From JAGNHS01 sp964609695 (GTDB lineage: Bacteria; Bdellovibrionota; UBA2428): a DNA stretch of 11,445 bases. Numbering within the stretch: position 1 is the first letter of the stretch; each line of letters opens with the position of its first letter. Under the pieces are notes generated by a model, which saw only the letters and a program-made list of their open reading frames with translations, was not told where the DNA came from and ran no database searches. The DNA lies in assembly GCA_964609695.1 (NCBI GenBank), contig CAZSSP010000048.1:1-11445 (forward strand), read 5' to 3'. Position numbers and translations under genes: made by a program. Below, in pieces: positions 1 through 5,859 of the stretch.

Positions 1-109
1 GTCAGTCCATGATCGGCATCATGTATTGGAATTAATAAGAAGATTTAAATTTCTATAGGTTCTCACTTAATTCTTGCCACTATCTTTTGTCTGCGTTTAG
101 TTAGGGATC

Positions 110-1801
110 ATGAATACCTACCTATTCAATAAATTCAAAAGGCCTAGTCTTCTTTTCATAATCTTAGTTTTTACAATTCAAACATTTTCTGCAGAACACC
201 ATCATCTATGTTCACTAGGTCTTCTCGGCCGCAGACAATTTCTGAGTAGAAATTTCAAATTGGAATCTCCTTTAATAAAAGTTGCATTTTTCGATGCCGA
301 CGATACCATCCGCAAAACTAAAAGTGGAAAGCCCGCCCCCGATGGTCCCGAAGACGTGACACTACTCCCTGGTATTGCAAAAAAAATCAAGAAGCTTAAC
401 GAAGCAGGCTATCTCGTCGTTTTAGTTTCCAATCAAGCAGGCGTTCAATATGGAAAGTCTATAGAAAACATTGATCTCGCATTTTTAGAAAGCATTCGCT
501 TACTCCGTCTTGAGGGCGCTGAAGTGAACTATTATGACTTCGCCGAAAGAAATGATGTCTATCGTAAACCTAAAACGGGAATGTACGACACCCTTCGAGC
601 CATTCTCAAAGCAGAACTCGGCTCCAAAGTTGAAATCGACAAACGCAAATCATTCATGGTGGGCGATGCTGCAGGCCAAGTGGAAGGACCCAAGAAAAAG
701 CGTTTTGATTCTGATATTAAATTTGCACAAAATTTAGGTATCGCTTTTTTTGAAGCCAAAAAATTTCGAGAATCCCCAGAACTTTTTCCTGAGCCCGAAA
801 GCAAAGTTATTAAAATTGTTCGCGACGAAGATAAGAAAAAGAGCGCCAAAGAAACTCCCAAAGCCGATGAAAGTCTTCCTAAGAATCAACCGCTAAGCGC
901 GGATACAAATAACGTTACGCTGGCCACAGAAGAAGAAATCCAAGCTCTTTTTGATACTCAACTGCCCAACAGAATTAAAATGAAATCTTGGGAGTTTAAA
1001 GAAGAAGCCTTCCGTGAAGAATTCGCCAATATTTTAAAAAATCCTCCAAGTGGCTACCAATGGATTCCACTTTCATTTTTCTCAGGAGGCTCACTCCACC
1101 CCATACTAGATTTAGAAGAACTCGCAAAAAGAGAATTTTTAGTTTTTAGTCACGCATCCAACCCTCAAGGCAATTTAGACAATCTCATTGAAAACGAAAC
1201 ACCTAAAACCAATAGAGGATTTTTAGATTCAATTGTCTTAGGTAAACCCAGCCAATTAACTATGAGTGATAACTCACTCACTTATTTTGGAGTTTTCAAT
1301 CACGCCACCAATGGCCCCATTAAATTCCGTATCCAAGACAAGGCCTCCACTGATTTTACCGATTCCTCTTGGGTGCTCATGCCCGCTCAGTCAGAGGAAT
1401 ACTGGCGTAGATTAGCTTTTGAACGAATAAATCTGAAAAACTTCTTAAGCCCCGACCTCTTTACTGAAACAAACATTAAAGCCCTCGCGAAAATTTTTCA
1501 TCTCTACGCCGAGCTCCCAGCCACTTACGGCCCAACAGCGATTGCCAGCACTCTTAAAGGTCGCAAAGTTAATAAAATTCTCAGTAAAAGACCTGAGTAC
1601 GCTGAGTTCAAAGACGTTCCCTACAACTTTCTTTTTACAATGGCTGAACTTATGGAAAAATTCATAAAGGCTACAACTTCAGCCAAAACAAAAGATGCCG
1701 ATTGGCAGCACTGGATTCAAGCTCGCGACAAAGCCAGCACACAAGGAGCTTGCTACATTTACGAGAAACTTGTCTTAGAACTTTTAAAGGATTTGAAATA
1801 A
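110..1801 (+). CDS. Exported PNK-type polynucleotide 3'-phosphatase (HAD) with unknown C-terminal domain
   Basis: 563 aa. Residues 1-28 look like a Sec signal peptide (Asn/Lys-rich start, hydrophobic LLFIILVFTI, probable cleavage after FSA). Residues 57-220 match the phosphatase domain of polynucleotide kinase/phosphatase: motif I FFDADDT (D62, D64), motif II VSNQAGV (S107), motif III YRKPKTGMYD (K153), motif IV VGDAAG (D186), then KKKRFDSDIKFAQN, which parallels the family's KKK-DFS-D-FA-N segment. Family members remove 3'-phosphates from DNA or RNA ends. No kinase P-loop is seen. A Lys/Glu-rich linker (about 230-265) leads to a roughly 300-residue C-terminal region I do not recognise. The start is supported by AGGGA at 103-107. 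The first motif I Asp pair is intact, although the Gly usual after the second Asp is Asp here. Odd point: repair phosphatases are normally cytoplasmic, so export is unexpected. Domain call is strong; physiological role is inferred. Confidence 0.85.
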   Translation: MNTYLFNKFKRPSLLFIILVFTIQTFSAEHHHLCSLGLLGRRQFLSRNFKLESPLIKVAFFDADDTIRKTKSGKPAPDGPEDVTLLPGIAKKIKKLNEAGYLVVLVSNQAGVQYGKSIENIDLAFLESIRLLRLEGAEVNYYDFAERNDVYRKPKTGMYDTLRAILKAELGSKVEIDKRKSFMVGDAAGQVEGPKKKRFDSDIKFAQNLGIAFFEAKKFRESPELFPEPESKVIKIVRDEDKKKSAKETPKADESLPKNQPLSADTNNVTLATEEEIQALFDTQLPNRIKMKSWEFKEEAFREEFANILKNPPSGYQWIPLSFFSGGSLHPILDLEELAKREFLVFSHASNPQGNLDNLIENETPKTNRGFLDSIVLGKPSQLTMSDNSLTYFGVFNHATNGPIKFRIQDKASTDFTDSSWVLMPAQSEEYWRRLAFERINLKNFLSPDLFTETNIKALAKIFHLYAELPATYGPTAIASTLKGRKVNKILSKRPEYAEFKDVPYNFLFTMAELMEKFIKATTSAKTKDADWQHWIQARDKASTQGACYIYEKLVLELLKDLK

Positions 1802-1867
1802 CTTTTAGTTTTGCTGAGTTTCGCGATGTGTTTTGGAGTGGAACCCTTTTAAGTTTTTAAGTGCCTT

Positions 1868-1966
1868 TTATTTATGCCAGAAAATCACGTAAATAATCAT
1901 AATCGCGATTCCAATTACCGAAAGATAAAATCGAATCCAGCGAATATCCCAATCATGCCATTTCAT
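1868..1966 (-). CDS. Candidate 32-residue single-span membrane microprotein
   Basis: This short reading frame on the minus strand starts at ATG (1964-1966) and ends at TAA (1868-1870). The peptide begins MKWHDWDIRWIR, continues into one hydrophobic stretch FYLSVIGIAIMIIYVIFW (residues 13-30) and ends HK. The architecture is a charged, Trp-rich head, one membrane span and a short basic tail, as in many bacterial membrane microproteins. A stop codon lies two codons upstream of the ATG, so the frame cannot extend. The ribosome-binding site is poor (only an A-rich tract precedes the ATG). It lies in a 276-nt gap between two plus-strand genes. The case rests on amino-acid composition alone, and chance is possible. 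Confidence 0.35.
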   Translation of the reverse strand: MKWHDWDIRWIRFYLSVIGIAIMIIYVIFWHK

Positions 1967-2077
1967 TTTTTCTATAATGCATTAATATTCAAGTAGCTGT
2001 CAAAATTAACTCACGTAGCCAGCTCCAAAAACTGAAATGATTTCAAGAAAAAAAATATGGTGTTAAATTGTTCATTT

Positions 2078-2674
2078 ATGAAAGCATTATTTTTTATCGT
2101 ATCAAGTCTTGCTCTTTGTTTAACTTTTTCTGCTTGTGCGACGGGTGCCCCAAAAAATCCCCCCACAACTGTAGATAAAGTTAATTTAGATAAATACATA
2201 GGCACTTGGTATGAGCAAGCTAGAATTCCTAATAGCTTTCAAGACAACAGCACCAGAAGCGGATTCGGACCCTGCACACTCACCCAAGCCGAATACTCCG
2301 ATAGAGATGATGGAAAAATCGACGTTAAAAACACATGCACACGTCACAACCAAGCAGGCGATAGCCAAACTGAAATCGCAACAGCTATTGCAAGAGTTGT
2401 TAAAAACTCCAACAATGCCAAACTCAAAGTTAATTTCACTGGAATTGCATTACTGCGATGGGCCCACATTGGAGACGGCGATTATTGGATCCTAGCTCTT
2501 GGCCCAGAAAACAGCGATGGGCTCTATTCTTGGGTATTAGTAGGCGCTCCGAAACGAGATTACGGTTGGGTTTTAAGCCGAACTAAAAAACTTTCTCAAA
2601 AAACAATCGACGCAGTTTTAGTAATTGCGGCTCAAAAAGGCTACGACAAAACTCTATTCAAAGACTTGAGATAA
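2078..2674 (+). CDS. blc: Blc-like lipocalin, probable outer-membrane lipoprotein
   Basis: 198 aa from the ATG at 2078. Residues 1-19 form a lipoprotein signal peptide (MKALFFIVSSLALCLTFSA) with lipid-accepting C20. The mature part opens with the lipocalin signature YIGTWYEQARIPNSFQ (residues 40-55; GTWY at 42-45). It ends with the features of bacterial Blc: GDYWILALGPE, YSWVLVGAPKRDYGWVLSRT and a final helix around KTIDAVLVIAAQKGYDKTLF. Blc-type lipocalins bind fatty acids or lysophospholipids in a beta barrel and are usually anchored to the outer membrane. Length fits the family. An upstream in-frame ATG at 2057 would add MVLNCSF. I prefer 2078 because it gives a normal Met-Lys signal peptide, but neither site has a clear Shine-Dalgarno sequence. 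It appears to stand alone, not in an operon. Confidence 0.88.
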   Translation: MKALFFIVSSLALCLTFSACATGAPKNPPTTVDKVNLDKYIGTWYEQARIPNSFQDNSTRSGFGPCTLTQAEYSDRDDGKIDVKNTCTRHNQAGDSQTEIATAIARVVKNSNNAKLKVNFTGIALLRWAHIGDGDYWILALGPENSDGLYSWVLVGAPKRDYGWVLSRTKKLSQKTIDAVLVIAAQKGYDKTLFKDLR

Positions 2675-2693
2675 TTTAGCATTTGTTCCTATG

Positions 2694-2710
2694 AGCCCGC
2701 GCCTTGGGCT
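2694..2710 (+). other. Small G/C-rich hairpin after the lipocalin gene
   Basis: AGCCC (2694-2698) can pair with GGGCT (2706-2710) across a 7-nt loop, 20 nt after the lipocalin stop. An alternative pairing uses the two GCGC blocks at 2699-2702 and 2711-2714. There is no following T-run, so it is not a standard intrinsic terminator. It may slow or protect the 3' end of the lipocalin transcript. Confidence 0.3.
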
Positions 2711-2717
2711 GCGCACT

Positions 2718-2732
2718 ATGTATAATTTACAT
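2718..2732 (+). promoter_or_regulatory. Possible -10 element inside a small palindrome, upstream of the SDR gene
   Basis: A perfect TATAAT lies at 2721-2726, within the palindrome ATGTA-taatt-TACAT (2718-2732). A transcript starting about 2733 would have a leader of roughly 57 nt before the ATG at 2790. I see no good -35 at the usual spacing, so the promoter might need an activator, or the match may be chance in A/T-rich DNA. The palindrome could be a small operator. Confidence 0.3.
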
Positions 2733-2752
2733 TTATAGTTAAGCTCTTTTGT

Positions 2753-2788
2753 GTTGCCTACGATTTGAATATCGCTTTAATCGGCAAC
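2753..2788 (+). promoter_or_regulatory. Leader hairpin abutting the SDR start codon
   Basis: GTTGCC (2753-2758) is complementary to GGCAAC (2783-2788), and CGAT (2761-2764) to ATCG (2771-2774), giving a nested hairpin that ends one nucleotide before the ATG at 2790. No Shine-Dalgarno sequence is visible in this stretch. The fold could limit ribosome access or define a structured leader. It is a sequence observation only; function is unproven. Confidence 0.3.
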
Positions 2789-2789
2789 C

Positions 2790-3731
2790 ATGCTCCGTTC
2801 ATTATTCATATCACTCATTTTTCTACGCGCCTTTGCGCTGCAGGGATGTGAAGACAGTCTTTTAAACAATCAATATGTTGTAATTGGTTCGGGTGGATTT
2901 TTGGGTTCAGAATTGGCCAAAGGATTTTCAAAAATTGGCAATAGCATTGGCCTAAGCCGAAGCCCCTCTCCTTGGACACAAAAAGTTGGACTCATCGAAA
3001 ATTACTCTTTGGAGGATTGGAATTCAAAAATCACGATGCACAAAGAACCCGTTGTAATTTTTGCTGCCGGACGTCCGAGCGTGGCTGAGGCCACTCGAGA
3101 TCCAGACGGTGATTATAAAGCATTGATCACACCCTTAAAAAAAGTTTTGGAATTTATGAATGAAGGCACTTTAGCCTTTATTTCCTCAGCTGCCGTTTTA
3201 GAGTCCACAACTAATTACGCTCGACACAGAATTTTGGCCGAAGATCTCATTAAGGAGCATGCGCAAAAACATAGTAGATTTAAATATCATATTTTAAGAC
3301 CCACCAATGTTTTTGGAGAGCATCAACGTAAGCAAATCATTTACGATTTAAGCCTACGATTATTGCAAGATCATTTAGATCAAAAAGAAACTCTACTTTG
3401 GGGCACAGGAGAGGAGCTCCGTGATTTTATTCACGTCGATTACATCGTAGATTTTTGCATGAAATTAGTTTTGCAAAAGATTCCAAGTAACACTTGGAAT
3501 CTATCGTCGGGAAAACCTATTAAAATGTTAGAGTTGATAAATTCGATTCAAAGTTTTTTTTCGCTTCCTAAAAATTATCGATTTAACCAGAAACCTCAGG
3601 GCTCAGAAAGCCTGAAGATATATCGAGAATCTGAAGAAATCCTCTCGCCAGCAGCCTACACTTTCGAACGCAGAATTAAAAATGTACTTGGAGCCTACCA
3701 AGATCATTTTAAATCACAAAACTTACCTTAA
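2790..3731 (+). CDS. Extended SDR / NAD-dependent epimerase-dehydratase-like protein with lipoprotein-type N-terminus
   Basis: 313 aa. The Rossmann dinucleotide-binding motif is VVIGSGGFLGSEL (G33xxG36xxG39). Later landmarks of the epimerase/dehydratase family are FAAGRPSV (about 91-98), FISSAAV (130-136), ILRPTNVFGEHQ (168-179), the RDFIHVDYIVDF segment and WNLSSGKPIKMLEL. Such enzymes act on nucleotide sugars or related substrates; the substrate here cannot be told. Two oddities stand out. The catalytic YxxxK appears as Y143-A-R-H-R147, with Arg in the Lys place. The N-terminus is a hydrophobic leader with a lipobox-like ALQGC (C20), as if the protein were exported and lipidated, which is unusual for an NAD enzyme. 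An in-frame TAA at 2778 rules out an upstream start; a non-ATG internal start (for example the CTG at residue 17) would remove the leader. The stop codon lies in the TTAA bordering the downstream palindromic element. Confidence 0.8.
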   Translation: MLRSLFISLIFLRAFALQGCEDSLLNNQYVVIGSGGFLGSELAKGFSKIGNSIGLSRSPSPWTQKVGLIENYSLEDWNSKITMHKEPVVIFAAGRPSVAEATRDPDGDYKALITPLKKVLEFMNEGTLAFISSAAVLESTTNYARHRILAEDLIKEHAQKHSRFKYHILRPTNVFGEHQRKQIIYDLSLRLLQDHLDQKETLLWGTGEELRDFIHVDYIVDFCMKLVLQKIPSNTWNLSSGKPIKMLELINSIQSFFSLPKNYRFNQKPQGSESLKIYRESEEILSPAAYTFERRIKNVLGAYQDHFKSQNLP

Positions 3732-4048
3732 GATTCTACTGTGCGCCGTTAAGAGTGGTTTCTACGCAATAGAGAAGAATAATCCCGCACCCTCTTAAAG
3801 GAATTTAATTGTGCGCGAAGAAACGGGCCTGGAAATCTATTACTACCTTTAAATTCAAAGACTAGAGCGGCTTGGGCGGCCCCTGAAGCTTGGGGCTATG
3901 CCCCGTCGCTCACCCCAAGATGCTCTAGTCTTTGAATTTAAAAGTATTTATAAATTTTGGCTAAAATATTCCAGGCCCGCTTCTTCGCGCACAATAAAGC
4001 ATATTCGGCCGTATTAATAACCAACTCTTAACGTCGCACAGTAGAATA
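3732..4048. repeat. 317-bp composite inverted repeat (MITE-like or structured intergenic element)
   Basis: This element fills the space between two convergent genes. Three nested pairs of arms are complementary: 3733-3756 with 4024-4047 (24 nt, one mismatch), 3808-3834 with 3969-3995 (27 nt, one mismatch; core TGTGCGCGAAGAA), and 3848-3868 with 3922-3942 (21 nt, perfect). The segments between the arms differ in sequence and length (51 against 28 nt, and 13 against 26 nt). The 53-nt apex adds CTTGGG (3871-3876) against CCCAAG (3914-3919). Inside it lie three G/C blocks: GCCCC at 3879-3883, GGGGC at 3892-3896 and GCCCC at 3900-3904, so the middle block can pair with either neighbour. TTAA borders both ends (3728-3731 and 4049-4052), as a target-site duplication would, although TTAA is itself palindromic. 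It has no visible protein gene. It may be a non-autonomous transposable element, a bidirectional terminator, a structured RNA, or several of these. A second genomic copy would decide for mobility. Confidence 0.85.
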
Positions 4049-4058
4049 TTAAAGCAGC

Positions 4059-5789
4059 TTATCTATAGGGTGGATAGAAGCTCGTGTTTGGACCGCAAAG
4101 CAATAAGCATCCACCTGCAGATCCACCAATTGAGCCGCCGCCAGTATAACCGTAGGGATAACCGCCGTAGGTGCCACCATTTATAGGAAAGCTTCCATAA
4201 CCGCCACCCATTGGATTTCCAGCGTAGCCACCACCAACACCATAACCACCTGCAGATCCAAAAAAGCTGCTAGCAGTTGATTGATAAGTTCTTCCCAATG
4301 AATCGTAACGTTGATTAAGTTTTAAAAGATCTTGTTGAACTTGATTAAGTTGCTTTTCTTGCTGTGCAAGTTGTGTAGCCTCATATTGCATTCGCTGCAT
4401 ATCGCGAAGCATTTGTTGTGCATAAGCACCAGCGCCACCGTAGCCACCCATCATTGGATTTCCACCATAGCCGCCATACGGAGATCCATAAGTGCCATTT
4501 CCAGAAATTCCATTATAGGGAGACCAGCCGCCACTTCCACCTCTAGTTCCATAGGGACCCGGCATTCCGCCAGCGCCACCATAGACTCCGCCGGGACGAC
4601 CAAAAGATCCGCCCATTGAAGGATAACCATAAGCTCCACCATAAGGAGAATATCCGCCGCTTCCACCTAAAGTTCCATAGGGCCCTGGCATTCCGCCGTA
4701 ACCACCATAGCCAGGATAACCGTAACCAGGATATCCGCCGTATCCACCTATGCCGCCTTGTCCGCCATACATTCCCCATCCGGGAATTCCTGCCGACTGG
4801 CAACCTGAGTAACCCATATTATAGGGAGGCACTCCGCAAGAACCAAAGCCTCCACCGATTCCACCTATACCAACACCACCGATACCACCNNNNNNNNNNN
4901 NNNNNNNNNNNNNNNNNNNNNNNNNNNNNNNNNNNNNNNNNNNNNNNNNNNNNNNNNNNNNNNNNNNNNNNNNNNNNNNNNNNNNNNNNGCATTTTGTTG
5001 TTGCCAATAATTACTGGCAGTCAAACTTCCAATCGCCGCCAACGTTGGAGCAGCTTCTAAGAAAGATTGCCAACCTGTTTTTTGAGGTTGCATAATAACA
5101 AGACCAGCTCCATTGGGATGACAAGGTTGCCCCGTATGAGGATTAATTCCCATAGGAGAAGCCATGCCCCGACCTTGTCCAGCATTAGAATTTGTTGGAA
5201 GTGGCATCACACCAGCACCAGCGCAAAAAGCTTCCACTTCTTTTATAGCTTGGAGTTGCACACTAAAATTTCGAAAATCTTTTTGATGATCCATATAAGC
5301 GCATGCAAATTCTGCATCGAACTTAGATGGATTTTTACAAATCACTGCAGCATCGTTTCCAAAGCTTATGCTTCTAGAAGAACCTGCATTAACACCATTA
5401 TTGTAATCAATTTTGGCTCGTTGAAGTTGAGAACGCTGCGATTGGCAACGGGCCGCAACGGCGCGAGGTCCGCCACGCTCATCAGCCAATAGAGCATCCA
5501 TGATAATACTTTCACATGTAGGAAATCTAAACGGAGTACCTGCCACTCTTGAGGGAGAGAGATCGAGGTCATCATAATAAGGATTTTCGTCGTTCCATTT
5601 CCAGTCCGGCAAAACCCGACCACTTGAAAAAGGACTTCCACCCATTCTCGTAGGTAAAATTCCACACGCGGCGACTAGAGCACTATCCTCTGGACCGTAT
5701 TTAATTGCCCATCCAGAGATTGAACTCAGCGCCAAAACACACAGGCTTAAGAACCTGATTTTTTGGACTTGCTTTATAGAAAAAGCCAT
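4059..5789 (-). CDS. Secreted Cys-containing, Gly/Tyr-rich repeat protein with coiled coil
   Basis: About 576 aa as assembled, including a 34-residue gap. The start is the ATG at 5787-5789 because a strong Shine-Dalgarno (AGGGGAGA) sits just before it; an in-frame ATG at 5808-5810 lacks this. Residues 1-28 are a Sec signal peptide (cleavage near GWA). Residues 29-265 form a non-repetitive domain with seven cysteines (42, 92, 115, 151, 163, 189, 223). After the gap come about 155 residues of Gly/Tyr/Pro-rich sequence (GGIGG, GYPGYGYPGYGGYGG), including a duplicated unit GGMPGPYGT...GGSGG.SPY. A Gln-rich helical stretch (about 455-505, YAQQMLRDMQRM to LNQRYDSLG) suggests a coiled coil. The tail is again Gly-rich and ends GGCLLLCGP. 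I do not recognise the family. A surface, fibre or envelope-associated role is plausible from composition. It is divergent from the kinase gene and convergent with the SDR gene. Confidence 0.8.
   Translation of the reverse strand: MAFSIKQVQKIRFLSLCVLALSSISGWAIKYGPEDSALVAACGILPTRMGGSPFSSGRVLPDWKWNDENPYYDDLDLSPSRVAGTPFRFPTCESIIMDALLADERGGPRAVAARCQSQRSQLQRAKIDYNNGVNAGSSRSISFGNDAAVICKNPSKFDAEFACAYMDHQKDFRNFSVQLQAIKEVEAFCAGAGVMPLPTNSNAGQGRGMASPMGINPHTGQPCHPNGAGLVIMQPQKTGWQSFLEAAPTLAAIGSLTASNYWQQQNXXXXXXXXXXXXXXXXXXXXXXXXXXXXXXXXXXGGIGGVGIGGIGGGFGSCGVPPYNMGYSGCQSAGIPGWGMYGGQGGIGGYGGYPGYGYPGYGGYGGMPGPYGTLGGSGGYSPYGGAYGYPSMGGSFGRPGGVYGGAGGMPGPYGTRGGSGGWSPYNGISGNGTYGSPYGGYGGNPMMGGYGGAGAYAQQMLRDMQRMQYEATQLAQQEKQLNQVQQDLLKLNQRYDSLGRTYQSTASSFFGSAGGYGVGGGYAGNPMGGGYGSFPINGGTYGGYPYGYTGGGSIGGSAGGCLLLCGPNTSFYPPYR
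4528..4697 (-). repeat. Pair of 44-bp direct repeats within the Gly-rich gene
   Basis: The segments 4528-4571 and 4654-4697 are near-identical direct repeats 126 bp apart, each encoding GGMPGPYGT-x-GGSGG-x-SPY (x is L or R, then Y or W). The 126-bp spacing is a multiple of three, so recombination between the copies would remove or add 42 codons in frame. Confidence 0.75.
4890..4989. other. Assembly gap (100 N) inside the Gly-rich gene
   Basis: Exactly 100 N interrupt the gene where it enters short Gly-Gly-Ile/Val repeats (CCACC-rich on the plus strand). The round number suggests a placeholder; the true length, and so the repeat number, is unknown. Confidence 0.95.
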
Positions 5790-5792
5790 AAG

Positions 5793-5801
5793 TCTCCCCT
5801 C
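5793..5801 (-). promoter_or_regulatory. Strong ribosome-binding site fixing the start of the Gly-rich protein
   Basis: On the minus strand GAGGGGAGA ends 3 nt before the ATG at 5787-5789. It is one of the two strongest Shine-Dalgarno sequences in the window and decides for the downstream of two in-frame ATGs. Confidence 0.7.
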
Positions 5802-5808
5802 TACAGTC

Positions 5809-5814
5809 ATTGTA
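5809..5814 (-). promoter_or_regulatory. Possible -10 box for the Gly-rich gene
   Basis: TACAAT on the minus strand is a good -10 match and would start transcription some 7 nt further, leaving a short leader that contains the strong ribosome-binding site. No convincing -35 is seen. The 70-nt divergent region (5790-5859) shows no TGGCAC-N5-TTGC sigma-54 site on either strand by eye. Confidence 0.3.
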
Positions 5815-5859
5815 TCGGAACTTCTGGCCGGAAAGTTAATAATGCCTTAAGATGGAGCT

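Noticed and set aside
1..58. Possible 3' tail of an upstream gene: one plus-strand frame is open from the window edge to TAG at 56-58, another to TAA at 33-35
   Set aside because: Only 10-18 codons are visible and neither shows a recognisable motif; both are compatible with chance.
1802..1867. Intrinsic terminator after the first gene
   Set aside because: T-rich tracts are present but no stable G/C stem precedes them.
3732..4048. Palindromic element considered as a transposase gene remnant or an rRNA/tRNA
   Set aside because: No frame encodes transposase-like residues and no tRNA or rRNA landmarks are seen; only the repeat structure is supported.
4861..4889. Short CCACC-type tandem repeats at the gap edge, considered as CRISPR or satellite
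   Set aside because: They are Gly-Gly-Ile/Val codons in frame with the minus-strand gene, with no spacers and irregular period.
4332..5492. Several plus-strand open frames opposite the Gly-rich gene
   Set aside because: Low-complexity His/Ser/Ile-rich products are the expected complement of Gly/Tyr codon repeats, and one spans the N gap; no start signals.
5790..5859. Sigma-54 (-24/-12) promoter in the divergent region
   Set aside because: No GG-N10-GC pair of adequate quality was found on either strand.
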